DNA of 64,000 nucleotides from Hyphomicrobiales bacterium (lineage in GTDB: Bacteria > Pseudomonadota > Alphaproteobacteria > Rhizobiales > Rhizobiaceae): NCBI GenBank assembly GCA_900466005.1, contig UEGQ01000012.1:62001-126000 (forward strand), in the 5' to 3' direction. The translations under genes and the position numbers were made by a program. Below are positions 53,948-62,555 of the stretch, in pieces; positions within the stretch are counted from its first letter, which is position 1, and every line of letters begins with the position of its first letter. The notes under the pieces are model-generated. The model was not told where the DNA came from. It was given only the letters and a program-made list of their open reading frames with translations, and did not search any database.

Positions 53948-54259
53948 TTCTTCCTCCCATGAAGTGGACGTAGGTCAAAAAAGCGGCGCGCCCACTGTGC
54001 CGCCGTATTGGGTTGAGCAATCGTTGGCGCAACCAAGCAACTAGCGAATATTCCCCATGTGAACGGTGGGGTTTGCTGGTGTCGTCAGTAGTAGTTATTG
54101 TCCATTTTGCTGATGCGGCATTAGCGAAGGGCACTTATCGAATCCACGATAGTTCGTGCTGCCCGCCTTCGGCGACGGCCTTACCTCTCCTCCTCCCGGC
54201 CCAACGATCACACGTCAGGCCACCAAGCACTCGTGATCGTGTGTCGATGTAGGCCGGCA
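53948..54259. other. Intergenic region upstream of the binding-protein gene
   Basis: About 310 bases without a gene. It must contain the promoter of the minus-strand binding-protein gene (ribosome-binding site GGGAGGAAG, seen on the plus strand as CTTCCTCCC at 53950-53958). An imperfect repeat GGTTG...CAACC occurs at about 54010-54033. Confidence 0.35.
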
Positions 54260-55771
54260 TCACGCCACATGGCTCCGCACCGATGCTCGGTCCACCTTTC
54301 CGTTGTTGAGACGCGGCAGCATCGGGACGATGTCGAATGATTTCGGGATCTTGTAGTTGGCGAGCGCCGCCGCGCAATGCTGCCTGAGGACCTCAGCCGT
54401 GACCATGACACCCGGCTTGCACTCGATCGCGCAGCGTACCGCCTCCCCATAGATATCGTCAGGTGCGCCATAGACGACGACCTCGGCGACTGATTCATGC
54501 GTCTCGATTACTGCCTCGACTTCGCGCGGGTAGACATTGTAGCCACCAGATTTGATCATTTCACGCAAGCGAGCCTTGAGCGAGATATTGCCGTCGGGCC
54601 GTCGGGCCGCAAGATCACCCGTCTTGAGCCAGCCGTCGGCCGTGAAGGCCTCGCGGGTTGCTTTCTCATCCCCCCAGTAGGATCGTAGCACGCAGGTGCC
54701 GCGTGCCTGGATTTCGCCGGTCTCGCCTATCGTGCAGATCCCGCCGCTCTCGTCGGCGATTCGCGTCTCAAACCGCGGATCGAACTTGCCGATCGTGTTG
54801 AGAAGGACTTCATCCGGGTCGCCGTCATGCGAATAGGCAACTGAGCTCATCACCTCAGTCTGCCCATATTCTACGAATATTTTAGCGCCTATCGACCGCA
54901 GTGCGGCAAGCGTCGGAGCAGATACCGCGCCCCCGCCGATACAGATCGAGCGCAAGGAGGAAAGGTCGCGGTTGGCGAAATCCGGATGGTTCACTGCCAG
55001 CGTGAACATTGCGGGCACCTGCAACCATGTCTGAGCTCGCTCACGCTCGATCAATGCGAGAACGCCTGCGGGATCGAATTTCGCCTGAAATATCAGCGTG
55101 CCTCCGCCCACCAGGCATCCCATCGTCGTGTTCATGATGGCACCAACGTGATTGATCGGCAGGTTCGAAATGTATCGTCGCGATTCGCCGTCGAGGTGGT
55201 CGTATTGACCAATTGCCGCCCCAATCAGCCCGTCATGATGGAGGGCAGCCCCTTTTGGCTTCCCCGTAGATCCGGATGTAAAGACGATGACGGCGACGTC
55301 CATGCGACCGGCAGGACTCTTTCGCGCAGCTGCCGACGCCGGCATGGCGGCGACATCGGGCGCGGAAAGGACCGCTACGCGTCCTGCGGCGGCATGCGCG
55401 CGGCCGGCCAGATCGTGTTCGTTGGGTACCTCGGCGTGAAGCAGGACCTTTGGCTCGGTTACCTTGAGAACGTGAGACATCTCATCTGAAGAATAGCGTG
55501 GATTGACACCAACGTAAATTGCGCCGAGACGCGAAGCCGCCATCAGCAGCAGGAGATAGTCGATCCCCGGGGCGGCGAGGAGGGCGACGCGGTCGCCTTG
55601 TTGAACTCCCTTGCCCTCAAGCCAATCGCAATATCTATCAACAAGCTGATTTGTCTCGATATATGTCAGTCTTCTGTCGCCCTCGACGGCGATTTCGGCC
55701 CCGGGATTGGAGGTGGCATAATGATCAAGAACGGCATCAAGTGTGCCGAGGCCGGGAAGAGAAGAGGGCAT
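54260..55771 (-). CDS. Acyl-CoA synthetase / ANL-superfamily CoA ligase
   Basis: A 503-residue ANL enzyme: P-loop FTSGSTGKPKGA near residue 165, YGQTE near 303, GWLKTGDLA near 385 and the catalytic Lys in LNNGKVDR near the C-terminus. It activates a carboxylic acid to its CoA thioester via an adenylate. It diverges from the alpha/beta hydrolase gene with a palindrome in between (55831-55846). Acid substrate unknown. Confidence 0.9.
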   Translation of the reverse strand: MPSSLPGLGTLDAVLDHYATSNPGAEIAVEGDRRLTYIETNQLVDRYCDWLEGKGVQQGDRVALLAAPGIDYLLLLMAASRLGAIYVGVNPRYSSDEMSHVLKVTEPKVLLHAEVPNEHDLAGRAHAAAGRVAVLSAPDVAAMPASAAARKSPAGRMDVAVIVFTSGSTGKPKGAALHHDGLIGAAIGQYDHLDGESRRYISNLPINHVGAIMNTTMGCLVGGGTLIFQAKFDPAGVLALIERERAQTWLQVPAMFTLAVNHPDFANRDLSSLRSICIGGGAVSAPTLAALRSIGAKIFVEYGQTEVMSSVAYSHDGDPDEVLLNTIGKFDPRFETRIADESGGICTIGETGEIQARGTCVLRSYWGDEKATREAFTADGWLKTGDLAARRPDGNISLKARLREMIKSGGYNVYPREVEAVIETHESVAEVVVYGAPDDIYGEAVRCAIECKPGVMVTAEVLRQHCAAALANYKIPKSFDIVPMLPRLNNGKVDRASVRSHVA

Positions 55772-55830
55772 TGATGATCAACCTTATTGACTACGCTCGA
55801 TTGGAGTTTCCGATTGACGGCACTCAATAA

Positions 55831-55846
55831 TTAACATAGTTGTAAA
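55831..55846. promoter_or_regulatory. TetR-type operator-like palindrome (copy 1)
   Basis: TTAACA-TAGT-TGTAAA, two differences from the perfect site TTGACA-N4-TGTCAA at 61710. It lies between the divergent CoA ligase (start 55771) and hydrolase (start 55889) genes. Confidence 0.5.
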
Positions 55847-55888
55847 ATTCATACAAGCAGTATTGTCTGGCTGACCGAGGAGGTGGCG

Positions 55889-56701
55889 ATGTCTCTGATA
55901 CATATCAATGGCGCGGATCTGTTCGTTGAAGAATTCGGGACCGGCGACCCGGTCATCTTTACACACGCCTTGTTTTTCAGTGGCCGCATGTATGAGCGTC
56001 AGATCGAACGCATTGCGGCGCGCTACCGGTGCATAACGGTCGACTGGCGCGGCATGGGCCGCAGCAGCAAGCCGCTCGGCGGCTATGACGTCGACAACCT
56101 CTGTCACGACGTGATCGGCGTCGCCGATAGGCTAGGCCTCGATCGCTTCCACTGGGTCGGCATGTCGGTTGGCGGCGTGACGGGCATCAGGATCGCCGCC
56201 CAGATGCCGCAGCGGATCAGATCTCTGGCGATCGGCGGCGCGTCCGCTGAGGCCGAGCCGATTGAGAAGGTCGTGAAATACGAGAAGCTGCTCCTCGACG
56301 GCTTTGCGCGAGACCCGGCGAGCGTCGTCGATGGGCTCCTCCCCATTCTCTATGGCGAGCCCTTCCGCGCGGATCCGTTGCGCGCCGACTTACTGGCGCG
56401 TGAGCGCGAGCTGATCCTGTCGAATGATGGCCCGGCCGTTGCCAGGGCATCCGCACCGATCCTGCGCCGGGTCGATATCCGCCACATGCTTCCGCATGTC
56501 CGCAGTCCGACTTATGTCTTCTGTGGCGCGCTCGACGGGGCGAATCCCCCGGAAAAGTCTCGGACCATCGCTGCTGGGATTTCCGGCAGCCTCCTTGAAG
56601 TCTTTGACGGTGTCGGTCACCAGCCCAATGTCGAAGCCCCCGGGCTTCTCGCCGATCGTCTGCTTGAGCATCTCGACCGGGCTTCAAGAGCAACGCCCTA
56701 G
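55889..56701 (+). CDS. Alpha/beta-fold hydrolase
   Basis: A 270-residue cytoplasmic hydrolase from ATG 55889, preceded by GAGGAGG. Oxyanion-side segment THALFFSGRM, nucleophile elbow GMSVGG near residue 94 and the catalytic His in GVGHQPN near 249. It resembles enol-lactonase/esterase-type members. It may cleave an ester, lactone or C-C bond in the catabolic route served by the CoA ligases. Confidence 0.88.
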   Translation: MSLIHINGADLFVEEFGTGDPVIFTHALFFSGRMYERQIERIAARYRCITVDWRGMGRSSKPLGGYDVDNLCHDVIGVADRLGLDRFHWVGMSVGGVTGIRIAAQMPQRIRSLAIGGASAEAEPIEKVVKYEKLLLDGFARDPASVVDGLLPILYGEPFRADPLRADLLARERELILSNDGPAVARASAPILRRVDIRHMLPHVRSPTYVFCGALDGANPPEKSRTIAAGISGSLLEVFDGVGHQPNVEAPGLLADRLLEHLDRASRATP

Positions 56702-56895
56702 ACTGCGTGCGCGTCGCATCGAGGACTACCCGGTGCTTTGTGACGGGCACGACCATCCGTCGACGCGATCGCTCGTCGTCGAGATCGATCCCGAGGTGGA
56801 ACCCCGGGCCTCTTGGACCTGCCGAAGCGCAGGCGGCCAGCGCGGACTGTCAGATCCAGCACGTTCGTGGGCCGCTTCTTTGACCGGAGAAATCG
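56702..56895. other. Gap between hydrolase and M20 genes
   Basis: No gene seen. The ribosome-binding site of the next gene (CCGGAGAAA) is at its end. Confidence 0.3.
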
Positions 56896-58047
56896 ATGCA
56901 TTTGACGAACCAAGATCTGATCGAGCTCGTGGAGTGGCGGCGGAAATTGCATATGACGCCGGAAATATCCGGCGAGGAATCCGAGACCGCGCAGGAGGTC
57001 GCCTTCGCCCTCGCGGCAACGGGCCCGGATCGCATTGTCACCGATCTGGGCGGACATGGCGTGGCTGCCATCTATGGTGGGTTCGAACCGGGCCCGTCGG
57101 TAATGTTCCGGGCCGAACTTGATGGCCTGGCAATCGAAGATATGTCGGATGTCCCTTACCGGTCGCGCATTCCGGGGCGGGGACACCAATGCGGCCATGA
57201 CGGCCACATGGCGACGCTGATGGCGCTGGCGCGCGGCCTCTCTCGCAAACGCCCGAAGCGAGGCCGCGTAATTCTCATGTTCCAGCCGGCGGAGGAGAAC
57301 GGCGCCGGCGCCGCTGCCGTCGTCGCGGACCAGCGCTACGCCACGATCAAGCCGGATTTCGCTTTCGCCTATCACAACATGCCGGGAATGACGCTGGGGC
57401 GGGTAGCCCTGGTTGATGGTCCCATTACCTGCGCCTCGCGGGGAATGCGTATTGCCTTCACCGGGCGGACCGCGCATGCTTCCATGCCGGAAACAGGACT
57501 TTCGCCGGTGCCGTCCTTGCTGCGGTTGTTGCCGGCGCTCGAGGGTCTGTCGTCCGGCGAGCCTCACTCCCCCGATTTCGCCATGACGACGGTCACCCAC
57601 ATCGAGGCCGGCGAACGCGTGTTCGGCATAGCGCCCGGCTCCGGCGAAATCTGGCTGACGCTTCGCACGCTTGCAGATGCCCGCATGGAAAAACTTCGGC
57701 TTGACGCCGAAAGGCTTGCGCACGATTTGGCGGCGACCATCGGTCTTGTCGTGGAGATCAACTACGACAACATCTTCGCCGATTGTGTCAACGATCCGGA
57801 TGCCGTCTACTATCTCGAGCGCGCACTGGACGATGAACACATTGCTTATGATGCAGGCGACCTTCCGCTCAGGGGGTCCGAAGACTTCGGCGGTTTCGGA
57901 AAGGACGGAACGAAGATCGCGATGTTTCTTCTCGGCGCCGGAGAGAGCCGCCCCCATCTTCACAATCCAGATTACGACTTCCCCGATGACCTCATTGGCA
58001 TCGGTGCGCGCATCTTCGACCGGATCGTGCGGGGCATGCTTGGCTGA
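56896..58047 (+). CDS. M20-family amidohydrolase (hippurate hydrolase/aminoacylase type)
   Basis: A 383-residue M20D enzyme. Metal-site motifs: GHQCGHDGHM near residue 97 (Cys and His ligands), QPAEENGAGA near 131 (Glu), His in FAYHNMPG near 158 and SEDFGGF near 328. It hydrolyses N-acyl amino acids. This could release an acyl group that the CoA ligases activate. It lies 194 bases after the hydrolase gene on the same strand. Confidence 0.9.
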   Translation: MHLTNQDLIELVEWRRKLHMTPEISGEESETAQEVAFALAATGPDRIVTDLGGHGVAAIYGGFEPGPSVMFRAELDGLAIEDMSDVPYRSRIPGRGHQCGHDGHMATLMALARGLSRKRPKRGRVILMFQPAEENGAGAAAVVADQRYATIKPDFAFAYHNMPGMTLGRVALVDGPITCASRGMRIAFTGRTAHASMPETGLSPVPSLLRLLPALEGLSSGEPHSPDFAMTTVTHIEAGERVFGIAPGSGEIWLTLRTLADARMEKLRLDAERLAHDLAATIGLVVEINYDNIFADCVNDPDAVYYLERALDDEHIAYDAGDLPLRGSEDFGGFGKDGTKIAMFLLGAGESRPHLHNPDYDFPDDLIGIGARIFDRIVRGMLG

Positions 58048-58115
58048 CGAATCGCCCGCCATCCTGCTCACCACTGAACGACAGACACGGGGAATAGAGC
58101 AGTCTGTCATCCTAA

Positions 58116-58337
58116 ATCGTCCAACGAGGACAGGATTTCCTGCTGGACCAGGCCTTCGGCGCCGATGCTGTGGTTTACGCTCCTCGGGGTTATGAGGATG
58201 TGAAATCGGACGTGGCAACCATCGTTCTCGATAAGGGCGGTAGGGCATGCGCAGGCGCGGTTGCCCCGCTGGACGAACTGCGCAACAGCACCGCCGTGGG
58301 CGCACACGGCGGTAACGGCGCCGCATTGGTGATGTAG
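58116..58337 (+). other. Unrecognised open frame between M20 and gamma-glutamyltransferase genes
   Basis: The 405 bases between 58048 and 58453 hold one 74-codon open stretch without a clear start, reading FLLDQAFGADAVVYAPRGY, then VATIVLDKGGRACAGAVAPL and ending GAALVM before TAG. The composition is protein-like, and it may be the tail of a decayed gene. I do not recognise it. Confidence 0.3.
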
Positions 58338-58453
58338 GTTCAAAACGACGCGCTTTGACTTGCGACTTCGGAAAGCTCAGGCGAGCCGGCAGGGTTCATG
58401 ATGAAGCGTCGTCCCCGAGGTCTCGCCCGGGGACGAACAAGCTGCCCGCACCG

Positions 58454-60031
58454 TCAGATTACAGCAGCGCAGCCGTCGCGGCGCGATTCCGTTCCCGCCT
58501 CATAACCGTCGTCACGTCGCACGATGACCTGCGCGGCTCCGAACTGATAGTCCCAACGTGGTTGCCGGACGACCTGATGTCCGCGCCGACAGAGGTCCGA
58601 GACCAGCGCCTCCGGAAGATCTTCCTCGACCATGAGCGTTCCATCGTCTGCGATGCGCCAGCGCGGCGCGTCGATCGCCGCCTGCACGTTCTCGCCGCGT
58701 GCGAGGAGGCGGGCGGCGATCTGGACATGGCCTTGCGGCTGCATTCCGCCTCCCATGACGCCGAAGGTCGCCAGCGGACGACCGTTGCGCGTCATGAACC
58801 CCGGAATGATGGTGTTGAACGGCCGCTTGCATGGCTTCGCCTCATTTGGATGACCTTTTTCAAAAACAAAGCAGGAGCCTCGATTGTGTAACGTGATGCC
58901 CGTGCCCGGCACGACAAGGCCAGACCCGAAGCCGCGGTAGTTCGACTGGATCAGCGAAACCATCATTCCCTCGGAATCTGCGGCGCAAAGGTAGACAGTA
59001 CCCCATCCTTCGTTCGCGATGGGTTCGGCCGGCCGTGCCCGTTCCGGATCGATGCCGCCGGCGAGCCTATTGAGGACCGCGCCGTCGAGAAGCGCTGCAG
59101 GGGCCATCCGCATCGATTGCGGGTCGCCTACCGTTCGGGCGACAATCTCCCTGGCGCGCCGTGTCGCTTCTATCTCGACATGGAGGTCGGTTGCGGCGTT
59201 CCGGCCAAAGCCGACACGCTCGATCAAGGCGAGCGCGATGAGAGCCGTCAGCCCCTGTCCGTTGGGCGGAAGCTCGTGGATCGTGGCGCCCGCGAAATCG
59301 ACGGACATCGGTTCGACCCACTCGGCAGCGTGGCTCTCCAAGTCACCTTTGTCCATCGATCCGCCGGTTTCTTCGGCAAAAGCCACGATTTGGCTGGCGA
59401 GACGGCCGCGATAGAACGCATCCGCACCTTCCTGTGCGAGGCACTGGAGCGAAGAGGCGAGATACGGATTGCGGAAACGCGCGCCAGGCTCCGGCGCGAG
59501 GCCAGCGGGCAGGAATGTCTCCGCAAATCCCGGCACGTCACGGAACCAGTTGGCTTGCATGGCCCAGTGTAGGGCAACGACATGCGGCACGAGGAATCCA
59601 TCCGTCGCATAACGGATGGCGGTTTCGAAGAGATCGCCCCAGGCCAGACGCCCGAAACGCGAATGCAACGCCTCCCACCCGCGAACCTGGCCGGGCACGG
59701 TGACCGTATCCCATCCCGTCATCGGCATTGTGCCTGCTGCGGCGAGACGCTCGGGCTGCCAGGCCTTCGCCGACCGCCCGGAACTGTTGAGACCGTGGAG
59801 ATTTGCTCCGTCATGGACGAGAGCGAACAAGTCGCCGCCGAGCCCGTTCATTGTCGGTTCGACCACCGTCAGGGTCATGGCGGTGGCAAGAGCGGCGTCG
59901 ACGGCGTTACCGCCGGCGGCAAGAGTGGCTATGCCGGCCTGTGCGGCCACCGGCTGGCTGGTGGCCACGGAGGCGGTGCCGAACTGGGCTACCCGCCGGG
60001 AAGTGTAAGGGAAACGCGTGTCGAGGCTCAT
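58454..60031 (-). CDS. Gamma-glutamyltransferase-family protein
   Basis: A 525-residue Ntn-hydrolase precursor. The ATG at 60031 overlaps the preceding CoA ligase stop by 4 bases. N-terminal family motifs are AAGGNAVDAALATAMTLTVVEPTMNGLGGD. The autoprocessing nucleophile Thr is in GWGTVYLCAADSEG; the usual TTH is TVY here, as in the YwrD-like branch. The downstream NYRGFGSGLVVPGTGI, NRGSCF and GVMGGGMQPQGH match the family. No signal peptide is seen, so it is cytoplasmic, unlike classical periplasmic GGT. It may hydrolyse a gamma-glutamyl or similar amide intermediate. Confidence 0.9.
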   Translation of the reverse strand: MSLDTRFPYTSRRVAQFGTASVATSQPVAAQAGIATLAAGGNAVDAALATAMTLTVVEPTMNGLGGDLFALVHDGANLHGLNSSGRSAKAWQPERLAAAGTMPMTGWDTVTVPGQVRGWEALHSRFGRLAWGDLFETAIRYATDGFLVPHVVALHWAMQANWFRDVPGFAETFLPAGLAPEPGARFRNPYLASSLQCLAQEGADAFYRGRLASQIVAFAEETGGSMDKGDLESHAAEWVEPMSVDFAGATIHELPPNGQGLTALIALALIERVGFGRNAATDLHVEIEATRRAREIVARTVGDPQSMRMAPAALLDGAVLNRLAGGIDPERARPAEPIANEGWGTVYLCAADSEGMMVSLIQSNYRGFGSGLVVPGTGITLHNRGSCFVFEKGHPNEAKPCKRPFNTIIPGFMTRNGRPLATFGVMGGGMQPQGHVQIAARLLARGENVQAAIDAPRWRIADDGTLMVEEDLPEALVSDLCRRGHQVVRQPRWDYQFGAAQVIVRRDDGYEAGTESRRDGCAAVI

Positions 60032-61656
60032 CGCCAGGTTCCTTCCTCGGCGTCGTAGGCGCCGCTGCACAAGTCGCCGACGCCGGTGATCAGTGTCTTC
60101 TTCTCGATCTTGTTGGACGCGGTGCGGGGGAAGCTGTCGACATAGCTGACATATCGCGGAACCTTGAATTTCGCCAGGTATTTGCGTGCGTGCTCGAGGA
60201 TTGTTTCCACTGGCAGCGTGTCGCGGCAGACACCGTTCTTGAGCTGGACGTAAATCTTCACTTCCTCGCCGCGCACCGGATCCGGAACCGGGACTGCGGC
60301 AGCGTCTTCGACCTCCGGCAGCATGCAGATCGCGGCTTCGACTTCGCGCGCTGCAATATTTTCCTGCGAGCGGCGGATCATGTCTTTCAGCCGCCCGACG
60401 ACATAGAGAAACCCCTCATCGTCCTCACGAAACAGATCGCCGGTGCGGAACCACCCGCCGCTACGGAAGACCTCGCCATTCGCGTCCGGCCTGTTCCAAT
60501 ATCCCTTGAAGATCGAGCGTCCCCGGACCCAAAGTTCGCCGAGCTCCCCCCGCGCGACCGGCTGGCCTTCCGCGTCGCGGATCGATGTTTCACGACACGG
60601 TGCCGCAATGCCGACGCTTCCTGAATCATACATCTCGTCAAGCTCCGGCGGCGTCCAGGTTCCGAGTCCGATTTCGGTCATTCCAAACCCTTCGCGCGCT
60701 ATCACTCCGAAGCGCTTGTGGAATTCGCGGCAGGTCTCCGGCGGCCAGCCGAAGGTTGCTACCTGTTTCAACTTCGTTTCTGAATCCCTTGGAGCCGGCT
60801 GCTGCCGCGTCATCAGTAGCGGAAACATGCACCATTCGATCGAATGATCGTGGATCCAGCCCAGGAAGCGCGAGGACGAAAGACCTGGTGCGATAACCAG
60901 CGTCGCGCCCGTGATCAACGCCTTCAGCGTGATCCATTGCGGATCCATGTAGAAGTAGGGCTGGGCGGACAGGATGCGGCGGGCAGGTTCCAAGTCCCAT
61001 GCGATGGCCGCATTGGCGAGAACCAGCCAATAGTCATGCGTCAACATACAACCCTTCGGGAAGCCGGTCGTCCCCGACGTATACTGGATATTCGCGAGAC
61101 TGTCGGGGCCGACTTCATCGCCCGAGACGGGCTCTGTCGAGCATAGGGCAACGACACGCTCGAATTCACCTTCCCCGGTTCCGAGATCGACGATCCTTGT
61201 CGGCCCATCCAGTTCGACTGACAGACCATCGATTGTCTTACTGAAGATGGTGTCGTGAAGAAGGACGCGTGCGCCGGCATCATTGACGACATAGGCGATC
61301 TCATGGGCCGTGTAGCGCGTATTGACCGGCACATGGATCGCGCCGATGCGGGCGAGGGCGACAAAGAGCGCTGGATAGGCAAGTCGATTGGGGAGCATGA
61401 CAGCCACGCGATCGCCTGGACCTACGCCCATCTCAAGAAGAGCCCGGGCATATTGGTGGGTCAGTGCCTCAAACTGTGCGAAGGTTATCCGCTCCTGTCG
61501 ATCGAAGACCTCAATCGCCACGCGGTCGGCAAAACGAGCACATGCATTTGTTACCGCACCTCCGATAGTCGTGCGCGGAATGGCTTCGCCGATTTCACGC
61601 GTTCGGCGTGTCGCCTCGGCAATTCGGGTCATCGGAATTGAGCTGCTGTGGGTCAT
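60028..61656 (-). CDS. Acyl-CoA synthetase / ANL-superfamily ligase (second)
   Basis: A 542-residue ANL enzyme from ATG 61656; a longer frame to 61725 would cross the operator. P-loop YTSGTTGFPKGC near residue 188, GMTE near 330, GWFRTGDLF near 415, and the catalytic Lys in ASNKIEKK near 505. It is close to the crotonobetaine/carnitine-type (CaiC-like) ligases. It forms an operon with the gamma-glutamyltransferase-family gene and diverges from the TetR gene. Confidence 0.9.
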   Translation of the reverse strand: MTHSSSIPMTRIAEATRRTREIGEAIPRTTIGGAVTNACARFADRVAIEVFDRQERITFAQFEALTHQYARALLEMGVGPGDRVAVMLPNRLAYPALFVALARIGAIHVPVNTRYTAHEIAYVVNDAGARVLLHDTIFSKTIDGLSVELDGPTRIVDLGTGEGEFERVVALCSTEPVSGDEVGPDSLANIQYTSGTTGFPKGCMLTHDYWLVLANAAIAWDLEPARRILSAQPYFYMDPQWITLKALITGATLVIAPGLSSSRFLGWIHDHSIEWCMFPLLMTRQQPAPRDSETKLKQVATFGWPPETCREFHKRFGVIAREGFGMTEIGLGTWTPPELDEMYDSGSVGIAAPCRETSIRDAEGQPVARGELGELWVRGRSIFKGYWNRPDANGEVFRSGGWFRTGDLFREDDEGFLYVVGRLKDMIRRSQENIAAREVEAAICMLPEVEDAAAVPVPDPVRGEEVKIYVQLKNGVCRDTLPVETILEHARKYLAKFKVPRYVSYVDSFPRTASNKIEKKTLITGVGDLCSGAYDAEEGTWR

Positions 61657-61709
61657 TGGGGGCCGCCTGTCATCTGTTCGCACAACGCGCCACGCACTAT
61701 CGACCAAAA

Positions 61710-61725
61710 TTGACATATTTGTCAA
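61710..61725. promoter_or_regulatory. TetR-type operator palindrome (copy 2, perfect)
   Basis: TTGACA-TATT-TGTCAA is a perfect 6-4-6 inverted repeat 54 bases upstream of the CoA ligase start and 100 bases upstream of the TetR start. Each arm also resembles a -35 box (TTGACA), so binding here would block both divergent promoters. Confidence 0.65.
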
Positions 61726-61824
61726 ATATATGGGATTGCCTTATCACTAAGGGTACACGTATTGCGTTTTCCAGTGTGTGTCGCGATAACCAGACCATGG
61801 AAGCCGAGGGCTAGGAGCAACATC

Positions 61825-62487
61825 ATGTCGACAGAAGTGAACCAGTCCAAACGCTATTCAAAGCGACGCGAGCATATATTGACCGAGGCGCTTCGTGTCT
61901 TTTCGGAACGCGGGCTGGAATCCACCGGGATCAAGGAAATCGCGACGAATCTGGGTCTGACACACCCGGCGCTCTACCACTATTTCTCGTCCAAGGAACA
62001 GCTTGTCTACGAGGCGGTGGAAAAAGCAATTCTCGATGAGATTGCCGCGATGGAGAAGGCGGTAGAGAGTCTCCCGCCACATCCCGCATTACAGCTCTAT
62101 TCCCTTGCTCGTGCACAGGTTTTCCATGAATTGGACGACCGTGCCTATATTCCCTTCGTGAATGCTTTCCTCTATGGCCCGCTCCGCAATGCCGCAAAAC
62201 TGAGTGAGGAGCAGCGCAATGATATCCTCAGGTTGCAACGCCGCATCGTCGGTCTTTACCGGGATGTGGTCGTAGCGGGACAGAAGTCCGGTGAATTCGC
62301 ACCCGGTTCGCCGACCATGGCGGCGTTCGGCATCCTCGGCATCTTGTCCTACACTGTCTTCTGGTTCCAGCCCGATGGCCAGATGAGCGCCGAGGCGGTC
62401 GCCGAGGTTGTTGCAGCCCAGGCCGTACGTTCAGTCAGCCGGCTTGTCGACGCGGAAGCGCAGGTCAGTTCCAAGCCCCCAAGATAG
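61825..62487 (+). CDS. TetR-family transcriptional regulator
   Basis: A 220-residue TetR protein from ATG 61825, preceded by AGGAG. HTH region: RREHILTEALRVFSERGLESTGIKEIATNLGLTHPALYHYFSSKEQL. The C-terminal ligand domain is unassigned. It stands between the divergent CoA-ligase operon and the TRAP transporter. Palindromes of the same form at three promoters nearby suggest it controls the whole catabolic unit, possibly with a CoA-ester as inducer. Confidence 0.92.
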   Translation: MSTEVNQSKRYSKRREHILTEALRVFSERGLESTGIKEIATNLGLTHPALYHYFSSKEQLVYEAVEKAILDEIAAMEKAVESLPPHPALQLYSLARAQVFHELDDRAYIPFVNAFLYGPLRNAAKLSEEQRNDILRLQRRIVGLYRDVVVAGQKSGEFAPGSPTMAAFGILGILSYTVFWFQPDGQMSAEAVAEVVAAQAVRSVSRLVDAEAQVSSKPPR

Positions 62488-62490
62488 ATA

Positions 62491-62506
62491 TTGACAACCG
62501 TGTAAA
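62491..62506. promoter_or_regulatory. TetR-type operator-like palindrome (copy 3)
   Basis: TTGACA-ACCG-TGTAAA differs at one position from TTGACA-N4-TGTCAA. It lies 50-65 bases upstream of the TRAP binding-protein gene. The TTGACA may also be a -35 box. Confidence 0.5.
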
Positions 62507-62555
62507 AAATGAGAAACTGATCGCATCGTGGGAACAAAAAGGGGGGAACCTTACC

